Made by a program: the position numbers and the translations under genes. The notes under the pieces are model-generated. The model saw only the letters and a list, made by a program, of their open reading frames with translations. It was not told the origin of the DNA and did no database searches. Below are positions 8,986 to 17,210 of a stretch of DNA of 64,000 bases, one piece after another. The stretch covers positions 1 to 64,000 of the forward strand of contig DATGLH010000036.1 of assembly GCA_035294225.1 (NCBI GenBank), given 5' to 3'. Position 1 is the stretch's first letter. Each line of letters opens with the position of its first letter. The DNA comes from Trebonia sp035294225 (lineage in GTDB: Bacteria > Actinomycetota > Actinomycetes > Streptosporangiales > Streptosporangiaceae).

Positions 8986-9006
8986 GGCGAAGCCTAAGGC
9001 TTCGCC
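8986..9006 (-). promoter_or_regulatory. Recurring palindromic element, site B (perfect copy)
   Basis: A perfect 21-base inverted repeat: arm GGCGAAGCCT, a single central A, then AGGCTTCGCC. Its near edge is 77 bp from the start codon of the ribose-type binding protein, the same distance as site A from the Liv binding protein. It overlaps the stop codon of the ABM monooxygenase gene, so operator and coding sequence are shared. Confidence 0.6.
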
Positions 9007-9320
9007 ATCCGCGACTGTCCGGTCCCGGGCTCCCCGAGCGGGACGAGGTCGAGCCTGGTCCGCTCGGCCAAAGATGGCAGCACCTGCCCGCTGAGCCAGG
9101 TAGTGAAGTGCGGGCTGGCCCGGTGGGCATCGAACGCGGACTCGTCCGCGTACCGCTCGAAAAGCACGAAGACCCCGGGCTGGCCGGGATCGCGGAATAC
9201 CTGGTAATCCAGGTTCCCCGGTTCGGCGCGGGTAGGTTCCACCATCTTCCGCAGGGCCTCTTCGACCCGGTACTCCTCGCCCGCGCGTGCCCGGTACCGG
9301 GCGATGACCACGAATTCCAC
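8994..9320 (-). CDS. Antibiotic-biosynthesis-monooxygenase (ABM) domain protein
   Basis: A small dimeric alpha/beta-barrel protein of 108 residues from a GTG at 9320 with AGAGG six bases upstream; an earlier GTG at 9341 lacks such a site. The pattern EFVVIARYRARAGEE, then NLDYQVFRDPGQPGVFVLFERYADESAFDAH, is characteristic of ABM/YgiN-type quinol monooxygenases, which oxidise (hydro)quinones without a metal or cofactor, or act as small-molecule binding proteins. It lies just upstream of the ribose-type importer on the same strand. A role in processing a phenolic intermediate is inference from context. Confidence 0.8.
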   Translation of the reverse strand: MEFVVIARYRARAGEEYRVEEALRKMVEPTRAEPGNLDYQVFRDPGQPGVFVLFERYADESAFDAHRASPHFTTWLSGQVLPSLAERTRLDLVPLGEPGTGQSRMAKP

Positions 9321-9397
9321 CGTCGACCTCTCATGCGTCACGAATGCCGAGATTCTGTCCGCGCCGACGGGGGCGCCGGAACCTTCCCCGCGTACAT

Positions 9398-9414
9398 CTA
9401 AGGTTGCGCCGCAC
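9398..9414 (+). promoter_or_regulatory. Partial copy of the recurring element before the first catabolic run
   Basis: The segment around 9400-9412 contains CTAAGGTTGCGCC, the right half of the element seen at 16087 and (inverted) at 22302. It lies between the divergent ABM gene and the aldehyde dehydrogenase gene, about 105 bp before the latter. TAAGGT within it also fits an actinomycete -10 box, which is the main alternative reading. Confidence 0.35.
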
Positions 9415-9480
9415 GCTGCTGACCTCAGCGTCCGCGCTTCCTAGGATGACTGCCGCCGCGCCTGGCAGGCGGCGTTAGGG

Positions 9481-9504
9481 ATCCGATAGGAAATCCGATA
9501 GGAA
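9481..9504. repeat. Two-copy 12-bp tandem repeat in the aldehyde dehydrogenase leader
   Basis: ATCCGATAGGAA occurs twice in succession, ten bases before the start codon region of the aldehyde dehydrogenase. The second copy merges into the purine-rich GGAAAGCTGAGG that acts as ribosome binding site. Confidence 0.6.
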
Positions 9505-9513
9505 AGCTGAGGC

Positions 9514-10911
9514 TTGATGCTGGAAGTCAGGGACCCGGCGGACGTGCGTTCGGTGGTCGCCGAGGTGCCCGCGATGAGCGCGGGCGAGGTGGCGGCCGCT
9601 TACACCCGGGCCCGGGCCGGGTTCGACGCCTGGCGGCGCGCGAACCCGCTCGACCGTGCCGCGGTCATGGCCAGGTGCGCGGACCTGGTCCGGGCCCGCG
9701 CCGAGGACGGCGCGGTCACGCTGGTGCGGGAGAACGGCAAGACGCTGGCCGAAGCCCGCGCCGAGGTGGCCAAGACCGCCGACTTCCTCGACTACTATGC
9801 CTCGTTCGCCCGCCAGCCCTGGGGCGAGATCCTGGCCGACGCGCGCGGCGGCACGCAGACCACCGTCCGTTACGAGCCGGTCGGCGTGGTGCTGGCGATC
9901 ACGCCGTGGAACGACCCGCTGCTGACCCCGGCCCGCAAGCTGGGGCCCGCGCTCATCGCCGGGAACGCGGTGCTGCTCAAGCCGGCCAGCCAGACGCCGC
10001 TGGTCGCACGGTGGCTGGCCGACCTCTTCATCGCGGCCGGCCTGCCGGGCGAGGTGCTCACCGTGGTGACCGGCGAGCAGCGGGAGATAGGGGACACGCT
10101 GCTCGGGCATCCCGAGCTTGACGCGCTGACGTTCACCGGGTCGACGGCAACCGGCGGCTACCTCCGCCGCGCGCTGGCCGACCGGAACATCCGGCTGCAG
10201 ACCGAGACCGGCGGCAAGAACGCCTCGGTCGTGCTGGCCGACGCCGACCTCGAGCTGGCCGCGGCGACGGTGGCGGCCGCCGCGTTCGGGCAGGCGGGCC
10301 AGCGATGCACCGCGACCAGCCGGCTCATCGTGGACTCATCGGCGGCGCCCGGCCTGCTCGAGCTGCTGCGCAGCCGCGCCGATGCGTGCGTCCTGGGCCC
10401 GGGGCTCGATCCCGCGACCACCCTGGGCCCGCTGGCGACCGCCGGGCACCGTGACGAGGTGCTGGCCCATATCGAGAAGGCCAAGGCCGAGGGCGCCACG
10501 GTGATCACCGGCGGTGACCGGCCCGCCGGCGCGTCGCTGCGATACGGATGCTACGTCTCGCCAACAATCATCTCCGTGGATACCAAACACTCGCTCTGGC
10601 GGGAAGAAGTGTTCGGACCGGTCATCGCGGTGCGCGAAGCCAGCGGCTTCGATGAGGCGGTCAAGCTGGCCAACGACTCTCAGTACGGCCTGTCCGCGGC
10701 GGTGTTTACCCGCGACCTGCGGCTGGCGAACGACTTCATCGACCGGGCGGAAGCCGGGCAGGTCTCGGTCAACCTGCCCACGTCCGGCTGGGACGTGCAC
10801 CACCCGTTCGGCGGGTTCCGCGACTCCGGCTCCCCGTTCAAGGAGCAGGGCAGCCCGGGACTGCGCTTCTACACCCGCGTCAAGACGGCGGCCGTGAGGT
10901 TCGCGTGGTAG
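9514..10911 (+). CDS. Aldehyde dehydrogenase, succinate-semialdehyde dehydrogenase-like
   Basis: A 465-residue NAD(P)+-dependent aldehyde dehydrogenase. The cofactor-binding Asn lies in ITPWNDPLL (about residue 133), the general-base Glu in TETGGKN (Glu231) and the catalytic Cys in AGQRCTATS (Cys265). The N-terminus is somewhat short for the family, which usually has an extra beta strand. It oxidises an aldehyde to an acid; closest by eye to GabD/vanillin dehydrogenase-type enzymes, but the substrate is not certain. It starts the first catabolic run and overlaps the next gene by seven bases. Confidence 0.85.
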   Translation: MMLEVRDPADVRSVVAEVPAMSAGEVAAAYTRARAGFDAWRRANPLDRAAVMARCADLVRARAEDGAVTLVRENGKTLAEARAEVAKTADFLDYYASFARQPWGEILADARGGTQTTVRYEPVGVVLAITPWNDPLLTPARKLGPALIAGNAVLLKPASQTPLVARWLADLFIAAGLPGEVLTVVTGEQREIGDTLLGHPELDALTFTGSTATGGYLRRALADRNIRLQTETGGKNASVVLADADLELAAATVAAAAFGQAGQRCTATSRLIVDSSAAPGLLELLRSRADACVLGPGLDPATTLGPLATAGHRDEVLAHIEKAKAEGATVITGGDRPAGASLRYGCYVSPTIISVDTKHSLWREEVFGPVIAVREASGFDEAVKLANDSQYGLSAAVFTRDLRLANDFIDRAEAGQVSVNLPTSGWDVHHPFGGFRDSGSPFKEQGSPGLRFYTRVKTAAVRFAW

Positions 10912-12173
10912 CCGGCCCCGCTTCCCCGCTGCCAGGAACCAGCCGGCATCCCGTCGGCATCGTCGGCGCCGGCATCGTGGGGCTGGCCGTGGCACGGCAC
11001 CTGGCCTGCGCTGGCGTCCCGGTCGTGGTGTTCGAGAAAGAGCAGGTCATCGCCGCGCATCAGACCGGGCACAACTCCGGGGTGGTGCACGCGGGGATCT
11101 ACTACGCACCCGGGTCGGCCAAGGCCAGGATGTGCCGGCGCGGGGTGGAACTACTGCGGGACTACTGCGCCGGCCGCGGCCTGGTCTGGGACGCGCGCGG
11201 CAAGCTCGTCGTCGCCAGGAACGACGCCGAGACGGTCAAGCTGCGGGAACTCGAACGGCGGGCGAGAGCCAACGGCGTTCCCGGTGTGCGCTGGCTGGAG
11301 GCAGCGCAACTGCGGGAACTCGAACCGGACGTGGCCGGCGTGGCCGCCCTGCTGTCTCCCACCACGGCCATCGTGGACTACCCCGCGATCGCGCGCGCGT
11401 TCGCCGACGACGTCGTGCGGCACGGGGGCCAGGTGCTCACCGGCACCGCGGTGACCGGCGTGCAGCGCCGCGTGGGCGACGGCGTGTACGCCATCACGGA
11501 CGGCGGGGCGCACCGGCTGTCCCGGCTGGTGATCTGCGCCGGCCTACAGGCCGACCTGCTCGCCAGGGAGGCCGGCGACGAGGCGTCGCCGGAGATCATC
11601 CCGTTCCGGGGGGAGTACCTGCGGCTGCGCCCGCACGCGCGGGACCGGGTGCGGCACCTGATCTACCCCGTGCCGGACCCGAGGTACCCGTTCCTTGGCG
11701 TGCACCTGACCCCGCGCGTCGACGGCGAGGCGGACCTCGGCCCCAACGCGGTGCTCGCCCTGGCCCGGGAGGGGTACCGCCGCCGCGACGTGTCCTGGGA
11801 CGAGCTGGCGCGGCTGTCCCGCTCCAAGGCGTTCTGGCGGCTCGCGCGGCAGCACTGGCGCACCGGCGTGCGCGAGATGCGCGGCTCGCTGTCCCGGCGC
11901 GCGTATCTGGCCGAGGCCAGGACCTACCTGCCCTGGCTCGAACTCGGCGACGTGATGCCCGCGCCCGCCGGGGTGCGCGCCCAGGCCGTCGACGCCGACG
12001 GCGCGCTCGTCGATGACTTCCGCATCCACCGGGCCGGTTACGTGACATCCGTCCGCAACGCGCCGTCACCCGCGGCGACGGCTTCGATGGCAATCGCCGA
12101 GCACATCGTCGCCGGCCTGGACCTCCGTTTCCCCGATGGCAAAACCCAGCCGGTGCTCGGCACAGAAAGGTAG
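10905..12173 (+). CDS. lhgO: FAD-dependent L-2-hydroxyglutarate oxidase-like enzyme
   Basis: A 422-residue DAO-superfamily flavoprotein starting at GTG 10905 inside the end of the previous gene. The Rossmann motif GIVGAGIVGLAVARHL is near residue 20, followed by HNSGVVHAGIYYAPGS, the block typical of LhgO/L2HGDH, which oxidise L-2-hydroxyglutarate to 2-oxoglutarate. The C-terminus keeps the TSVRNAPSPAATASMAIAEHI region. Context suggests it may oxidise a 2-hydroxyacid intermediate of the pathway rather than serve general metabolism; this is inference. The symbol reflects the family. Confidence 0.82.
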   Translation: MVAGPASPLPGTSRHPVGIVGAGIVGLAVARHLACAGVPVVVFEKEQVIAAHQTGHNSGVVHAGIYYAPGSAKARMCRRGVELLRDYCAGRGLVWDARGKLVVARNDAETVKLRELERRARANGVPGVRWLEAAQLRELEPDVAGVAALLSPTTAIVDYPAIARAFADDVVRHGGQVLTGTAVTGVQRRVGDGVYAITDGGAHRLSRLVICAGLQADLLAREAGDEASPEIIPFRGEYLRLRPHARDRVRHLIYPVPDPRYPFLGVHLTPRVDGEADLGPNAVLALAREGYRRRDVSWDELARLSRSKAFWRLARQHWRTGVREMRGSLSRRAYLAEARTYLPWLELGDVMPAPAGVRAQAVDADGALVDDFRIHRAGYVTSVRNAPSPAATASMAIAEHIVAGLDLRFPDGKTQPVLGTER

Positions 12174-12180
12174 CTAGTCC

Positions 12181-13050
12181 GTGTTTATCGTCGATTCACA
12201 GGTTCACATCTGGCGCGAGGAGACCCCGGACCGCCCCTGGGTCCCGGGCGCCCGCGAGCGCATGCGGCTCAACGGGCACCGCGAGGAGGCGTTCACCTAT
12301 GAGGAGTGCCTGGCGCTGATGGACGAGGCGGGCGTGGACCGCGCGGTGATCATCCCGCCGTCCTGGGAGGGGGACCGGGTCGACTACGCGCTTGAGGCGT
12401 GCGAGGCGCATCCCGGGCGGTTCGGCGTCATGGCCCGCATTCCGCAGAACAAGCCCGCCGAAGGCGCCGCGATGATGCGCGACTTCGCGCAGAACCCGCA
12501 CATCCTGGGCACCCGGCTCACCTTCCACCGGCCGGTCGACCGCAACTGGATGATCGACGGCACCAACGACTGGTACTGGCCGCTCGCCGAAGAGCTCGGG
12601 ATACCCACGATGGTGCACGCGCCGATCTGGAAGGCCGAGCTCGGCGCGATCGCCGACCGGCATCCGGGCCTGCGGATCATCATCGACCACATGGGCATCA
12701 TGGCCCGCTGCGTCGACGACGCCATCGGCTACTGGGTCAGCGAGACAGCCGACCTCTACACTCACCCGAACATCTACGTGAAGGTGTCGGCCGTCCCCGG
12801 GTACTCGACCCAGCCGTTCCCCAACCTCAACATCGCGAAGTACGTGCGCGAGATGGTCGACAAGATGGGACCGCACCGCTGCTTCTGGGGCACCGACCTG
12901 ACCCGGCTGATGAGCCACGGGCTCACCTACCGGGACACGATCGAGCAGTTCACCAAGCACTTCCCGTTCACCCGGGAGGAACTGGAGTGGATCATGGGGC
13001 GCGGGATCTGCGAGTGCCTCGACTGGCCGATCCCCGTGACGGCGTCATGA
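12181..13050 (+). CDS. Amidohydrolase-family (Amidohydro_2) TIM-barrel hydrolase
   Basis: A 289-residue protein from GTG 12181. It opens FIVDSQVHIW, where the usual HxH metal pair is reduced to QxH, as in 2-pyrone-4,6-dicarboxylate lactonase and some decarboxylases of this family. Further conserved points are the His in TMVHAPIW, the His in IIIDHMGIM and the Asp in FWGTDLTRL near the C-terminus. The reaction is probably hydrolysis of a lactone or decarboxylation of an aromatic or dienoic acid. It overlaps the next gene by ATGA, indicating translational coupling. Confidence 0.8.
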   Translation: MFIVDSQVHIWREETPDRPWVPGARERMRLNGHREEAFTYEECLALMDEAGVDRAVIIPPSWEGDRVDYALEACEAHPGRFGVMARIPQNKPAEGAAMMRDFAQNPHILGTRLTFHRPVDRNWMIDGTNDWYWPLAEELGIPTMVHAPIWKAELGAIADRHPGLRIIIDHMGIMARCVDDAIGYWVSETADLYTHPNIYVKVSAVPGYSTQPFPNLNIAKYVREMVDKMGPHRCFWGTDLTRLMSHGLTYRDTIEQFTKHFPFTREELEWIMGRGICECLDWPIPVTAS

Positions 13051-14765
13051 GCGACGCTGTAGCGGCTGAAAGGTTCGACGGCGGGGAGGCGCTGGTCCGG
13101 GCCGCTGCCGACCTGGGCGCGGACTGCATCTTCTCCTCCTCCGGGTCGGAATGGGCAGCCGTCTGGGAGGCCTACGCCCGGCGCGCCGAGGCGGGCATCA
13201 GGAGCCCGAAGTACTTCGACCTCGCCCATGAGACAACGGCGGTCGGCATGGCCACCGGGTACGCCGCGGTGACAGGCCGTGCCCAGGTCGTGCTCCTGCA
13301 CGCGGCCGCCGGACTGCTACAGGGCGCGAACGCTATCCACGGCGCCCTGCTCACCGGGGCGCCCGTCGTCGTCTGCTCGGGCGAGTCCGCCGGCTACGGC
13401 GATGCCGCGGGCCCGGATCCCGGGTCCCAGTGGTACCGGAACCTGTCGGTCGTCGGCGGCCCGCAGGGCGTGGCCGCGCCGTTCACCAAGTGGGCGTGCG
13501 CGGCGGCCGACGTGAGCGTGGTGTACGGGATGGTCAAGCGGGCCGGCGAGCTCGCCGCCCAGGCTCCGGCGGGCCCGGTGTACGTCAACACGCCCGTCGA
13601 GGTGCTGCTCGCTCCGTGGCAGCCGACGGCCGCCGACGCGCCGGCGCCGCCGCGGGGCCGGACGGTGGCGGCCGCGGAAGACGTCGATGCCGCGGCACGG
13701 CTGCTGGCCGCCGCGCGCGACCCGGTGCTCGCGACCGAGACGGCGGGCCGGGACCCTGACGCGTTCGCCGCCCTCGTCGAGCTCGCCGAATTGCTGGCGA
13801 TCCCGGTGGTCGAGCCGGCCTCCGCGCTGTGCGCTAACTTCCCGCGCACCAGCGCACTGCACGCAGGCGGTGAACTGGCCCCGCTGGCGAAGGACGCCGA
13901 CCTGGTGATCCTGCTCGGCTGCCGCGCCCCGTGGTACCCGCCGAGTGCCAAGCCCGGCGCCGCCAGGGTGCTGGTGATCGACGAGACGCCGCACCGGCCG
14001 CACATCGCCTATCAGGTGCTCACCGCCGACCGGTACGTCGGCGGCGACATGGCCGCGACGCTGCGGGCGCTGACGGACCGGGTCCGCGAGCTAGGCGCGG
14101 ACCCCGCGGCCGTCGCGGCCCGCAGGCAGCGGCTCGCCGCATCGCATGCCGCGTCCGAGGAATCCCGGCTGCGGGCCGAATCCCAGGCCGCAGCCGCCGA
14201 AGGGCCCGTCGATCCGGTCGCCGCGGCCGCCGCGCTGCGCGAGGCGCTCCCGCCGGACGCCGCGGTGATCGACGAGACCATCACGCACAGCCGCCTGATC
14301 GCCCGGCATCTGATGGCCCAGGCTCCCGGCCGGTACCGGTACGTCCAGGGCGGGCTCGGGCAGGGCCTCGGCGTGGCGCTCGGCGCGAAGCTCGCGCTGG
14401 GCGACCGGCTCGTCGCCTTCACGGTCGGTGACGGCTCCTGGCTGTACAACCCGGTCCTGCCGGGTCTGATGGCATCGGCCGGGTACGGCCTGCCGGTGCT
14501 CGTGGTCGTCTTCAACAACGGCAAGTACCTGTCCATGCGGCACAACCACCGGCGCGTCTACCCGGACGGCGCGGCGGCCCGCACCGGCTATCAGCTCGGC
14601 GTGGACCTGTCCGCTCAGCCAGACGCCGCCGCCGTGGCCGCCGCCGCCGGCGCGGCCGGCTTCACGGTGACCACCGCGCGGGAGCTCACGCCGACGCTGG
14701 AGAAGGCCGTAGCCACGGTCCGCGGCGGCCAGACCGCGGTGGTCAACGTTTTCCTCACCCGCTAG
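13047..14765 (+). CDS. Thiamine diphosphate-dependent enzyme, acetolactate synthase-like
   Basis: A 572-residue enzyme beginning at ATG 13047, which overlaps the amidohydrolase stop codon. Three ThDP-enzyme domains are visible: the N-terminal Pyr domain with the cofactor-activating Glu in AHETTAV (Glu62), a central domain, and the C-terminal PP domain with VGDGSWLYNP ... VVVFNNGKYLS, the GDG-NN metal/diphosphate motif. Relatives include acetolactate synthases, glyoxylate carboligases and benzoylformate decarboxylases. Lacking a small subunit gene nearby, it is more likely a catabolic 2-oxoacid decarboxylase or carboligase than a biosynthetic enzyme. Confidence 0.83.
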   Translation: MSDAVAAERFDGGEALVRAAADLGADCIFSSSGSEWAAVWEAYARRAEAGIRSPKYFDLAHETTAVGMATGYAAVTGRAQVVLLHAAAGLLQGANAIHGALLTGAPVVVCSGESAGYGDAAGPDPGSQWYRNLSVVGGPQGVAAPFTKWACAAADVSVVYGMVKRAGELAAQAPAGPVYVNTPVEVLLAPWQPTAADAPAPPRGRTVAAAEDVDAAARLLAAARDPVLATETAGRDPDAFAALVELAELLAIPVVEPASALCANFPRTSALHAGGELAPLAKDADLVILLGCRAPWYPPSAKPGAARVLVIDETPHRPHIAYQVLTADRYVGGDMAATLRALTDRVRELGADPAAVAARRQRLAASHAASEESRLRAESQAAAAEGPVDPVAAAAALREALPPDAAVIDETITHSRLIARHLMAQAPGRYRYVQGGLGQGLGVALGAKLALGDRLVAFTVGDGSWLYNPVLPGLMASAGYGLPVLVVVFNNGKYLSMRHNHRRVYPDGAAARTGYQLGVDLSAQPDAAAVAAAAGAAGFTVTTARELTPTLEKAVATVRGGQTAVVNVFLTR

Positions 14766-14808
14766 GCAGCCCGCAGACGGGCTCTCAACCGAATCCGGAG
14801 GCGGACTC

Positions 14809-15888
14809 ATGTCCACCGAAACGCCGGCGCCGCCGCGCGCCGCGAAGGTTCTAGTCGACGCGGACGATCTGCGGGCGGTGGTGGCCGGCGTCTTCCGTGC
14901 GCGAGGCGCCCGCGAGGCCGACGCCGCCGCGGTGGCCGACGCCCTCGTCTGGGCGAACCTGCGCGGCATCGACTCACACGGCGTGTCCCGGGTACCGCGC
15001 TACCTGGAGCTCTTCGACAAGGGCGAATCCGTGGCCGACGCGGTGCCGGCCGTGACGCGGCCGCGCGCCGCCATCGCGATCGTCGACGCGCACGCCGCCC
15101 CCGGCCCGGTCGCCATGAACCGGGCCGCCGACGAGGCGGTCGCCGCCGCCCGCACCTGCGGCGCCGGCTGGGCGTCGGTGCGCGGCACCGTGCACACTGG
15201 TGCGATCGGCTACTACACCAGCCGTGCTGCCGCGGCCGGGATGGCAGCGGTCGGCGTGGTCGCGGGGGTGCCGAACATGGCCTACGCCGGCGCACGCGGC
15301 GCGGCGGTCGCCACCAGCCCGCTGTCGGTCGCCGTGCCCGCCGGCCGCCACGAACTCGTGCTGCTCGACATGGCCACCGCCGTCATGGCACTCGGCCGGA
15401 TCGCCCAGCTGAAAGCCGCCGGGAAAGAACTGCCGCCGGGCTCCGCCCTCACCGCCGACGGTGAGCCCACCACAGACCCGGCGCTCGCCAAGGTCCCGGC
15501 CCCGGTCGGCGGCCCGAAGGGCTCCGGAATGAGCCTGGTCTTCGAGATGCTGGCCAGCGGCCTGACCGCCAACCCCATCGTCCCCGGCTACCACTCCGGC
15601 ACCAAGGAGGGCCGCCGCCACCGCCAGAACGCCTTCATCCTGGCCATCGACGTCTCGGCTTTCCTGCCGCTGGAGGAGTTCAAGAAATCTGTCGACCAGA
15701 CGGTCGACGCGATCAAGTCCCTCCCGGCCGCCGACGAGGCGAGCGAGATCCTGGTCCCGGGCGAGCGAGGCCGCCGCAGCGAGCGCGAGCGGAGCTCGGC
15801 CGGCATTCCCCTGGGGCCAAAGGTGTGGCGTGAGCTTACCGAGATCGCCACCGCCCTCGGCGTAGCGGTCCCGTCCCCGCTCGGCTAA
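14809..15888 (+). CDS. Malate/L-lactate dehydrogenase-like oxidoreductase (Ldh_2 family)
   Basis: A 359-residue NAD(P)-dependent 2-hydroxyacid/2-oxoacid oxidoreductase. Family hallmarks are GIDSHGVSRVPRYLE near residue 50, the catalytic His in TVHTGAIGYYTSRAA and the KGSGMSLVFEMLA segment near residue 240. The family includes malate, sulfolactate, ureidoglycolate and 2,3-diketogulonate reductases. GGAGG precedes ATG 14809 well. It closes the first catabolic run and is followed by a large inverted repeat. Substrate is not determinable. Confidence 0.83.
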   Translation: MSTETPAPPRAAKVLVDADDLRAVVAGVFRARGAREADAAAVADALVWANLRGIDSHGVSRVPRYLELFDKGESVADAVPAVTRPRAAIAIVDAHAAPGPVAMNRAADEAVAAARTCGAGWASVRGTVHTGAIGYYTSRAAAAGMAAVGVVAGVPNMAYAGARGAAVATSPLSVAVPAGRHELVLLDMATAVMALGRIAQLKAAGKELPPGSALTADGEPTTDPALAKVPAPVGGPKGSGMSLVFEMLASGLTANPIVPGYHSGTKEGRRHRQNAFILAIDVSAFLPLEEFKKSVDQTVDAIKSLPAADEASEILVPGERGRRSERERSSAGIPLGPKVWRELTEIATALGVAVPSPLG

Positions 15889-15897
15889 CGCGCCCAG

Positions 15898-15953
15898 CCG
15901 GATGAATGTGACAGTCAGCCGCCTATAGCCGGCTCGGTGTCACATTCATCCGG
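15898..15953. terminator. Large inverted repeat with 16-bp perfect arms after the first catabolic run
   Basis: Arms CCGGATGAATGTGACA (15898-15913) and its exact complement (15938-15953) flank 24 bases that themselves contain an AGCCG/CGGCT pair. It starts ten bases after the stop codon of the Ldh2 gene. There is no U-tract. It is probably a transcription terminator or 3' stabiliser, though the arm length also fits a small mobile inverted-repeat element. Confidence 0.6.
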
Positions 15954-15962
15954 CCTGGTGGT

Positions 15963-16019
15963 GGCTGCGGTGGCTGCGGGAGGCTGCGGTGGCTGCGGGA
16001 GGCTGCGGTGGCTGCGGGG
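15963..16019. repeat. Three-copy 19-bp tandem repeat
   Basis: GGCTGCGGTGGCTGCGGGA is repeated at 15963-15981, 15982-16000 and (one mismatch) 16001-16019. It is non-coding, between the terminator-like inverted repeat and the LysR promoter. Such arrays vary by slippage between strains. Confidence 0.75.
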
Positions 16020-16086
16020 CCGGTGAAGGGGCGGGCTACTGAGAGGTTTCTCTGAGTCCTGGCCACAGGCCTTCCGCGCGCGGATC

Positions 16087-16106
16087 GCGAAAGCTAAGGT
16101 TGCAGC
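16087..16106 (+). promoter_or_regulatory. Recurring element, site C (LysR promoter)
   Basis: The site reads GCGAAAGCTAAGGTTGCAGC and matches the copy at 22302-22320 read on the other strand. It is centred about 75 bp before the LysR start, the classical position of a LysR-type autoregulatory site. TAAGGT inside it could also be a -10 hexamer. Confidence 0.5.
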
Positions 16107-16171
16107 TCCGGACCTCCCGGCTTGCGGGGCATGGTCCCATAATCGACGCATCCTCATCGACGAGGGGGGAG

Positions 16172-17107
16172 ATGGACCAGCTCACGATCATGCGCAGTTT
16201 CGTCGGCGTGACGAAGTCCCGCAGCTTCAGCCAGGCGGCACGCGCACTCGGGATATCGGGCTCCCTGGTATCGCGGCACGTCGCGGAGCTTGAGCGCGCT
16301 CTTGGCGTGCACCTGGTCAATCGCACCGCCCGGACGATCAGCCTGACGGAAGCCGGGACGCGCTACGCGGAGTTCGCGTCCCGGATCATCGACGAGATCG
16401 ACCGTGAGGAGGCGCAGCTCCGGGGGCTGCGCGACAAGGCCGAGGGGTCGCTCGCGATCATCAGCCCGAAGTGGATCGGCAGCAATGACGTCGGGGACGC
16501 GATCGTGGCGTTCTCCGCGCGCTACCCCAAGATCCACATCAGGTTCGAGGTCGGCGGCATGTCGGAGCGCTCCTATGAGTTCCTGGACCAGGGGTTCGAC
16601 ATCGCCTTCCACACACGGCACGTGCGCGACTGCAACCTGATGCTGCGGAAGATCGCGGACCTGCAATTCACGCTGTGCGCGTCGCCCGGATACGTGCACC
16701 GCGCCGGCCGGCCGGCGCGGGTGACCGAGCTGAGCGACCACGACTGTCTGGTCAACACCAACGACCCGATCTGGCACCTGCGCCATGCCGGGCACGACGT
16801 GCACCTGAAGATCAACGACCCGGTGTACTCGTCCAACAGCTACCTGACTCTCCGCAAGGCCGCGCTGGCCGGCCGCGGCGTCGCGCTGCTGCCGATCCGC
16901 CTGGTCAGCGAGGAACTCGCCGACGGCGCCCTCATCGACATTACGCCGGACTGCGAGGTGCCCGACCGGCCGCTGTACGCGCTGCACTCGCCGGGCAGCC
17001 AGACCCTCGCCCGGGTCCGGCTGTTCCTCGACTTCGTCACCGACTGGTTCCGCAGGCAGGCCCCCTCCCCGCAGGCCCAGGCGGTGCCGCAGGCCAGATC
17101 CGCCTGA
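16172..17107 (+). CDS. LysR-family transcriptional regulator
   Basis: A 311-residue LysR protein starting at ATG 16172 behind a purine-rich GAGGGGGGAG. The winged HTH occupies residues 1-60 (FSQAARALGISGSLVSRHVAELERALG), followed by a linker helix and a LysR substrate-binding domain (VEGSLAIISPKWIGS to GRGVALLPIRLVSEE). LysR proteins usually control neighbouring catabolic genes in response to a pathway intermediate and bind sites about 65 bp before the transcription start. It lies between the two catabolic runs in the same direction, with the recurring element at 16087 in its promoter. It is the best candidate regulator of the island. Confidence 0.88.
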   Translation: MDQLTIMRSFVGVTKSRSFSQAARALGISGSLVSRHVAELERALGVHLVNRTARTISLTEAGTRYAEFASRIIDEIDREEAQLRGLRDKAEGSLAIISPKWIGSNDVGDAIVAFSARYPKIHIRFEVGGMSERSYEFLDQGFDIAFHTRHVRDCNLMLRKIADLQFTLCASPGYVHRAGRPARVTELSDHDCLVNTNDPIWHLRHAGHDVHLKINDPVYSSNSYLTLRKAALAGRGVALLPIRLVSEELADGALIDITPDCEVPDRPLYALHSPGSQTLARVRLFLDFVTDWFRRQAPSPQAQAVPQARSA

Positions 17108-17131
17108 GGCGGCACGCTGAACCTGCAATAA

Positions 17132-17143
17132 AAGGCTTCGCCC
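17132..17143 (+). promoter_or_regulatory. Half-site of the recurring element before the extradiol-type dioxygenase
   Basis: AAGGCTTCGCCC at 17132-17143 equals the right arm of the perfect palindrome at 8986-9006 and lies about 70-80 bp before the dioxygenase start. The left half is replaced by AATAA, so this is at best a half-site. Confidence 0.35.
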
Positions 17144-17210
17144 GCTGACAGACAAGCACACCTATGCTTCCAGCGAGCGTGTCTTTTAGCAGCGAGGAGT
17201 CCGTTCAGCG

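Noticed and set aside
12399..13046. Upstream extension of the ThDP enzyme frame across the amidohydrolase gene
   Set aside because: The extension overlaps a well-defined gene in another frame; the ATG at 13047 overlapping the amidohydrolase stop is the proper start.
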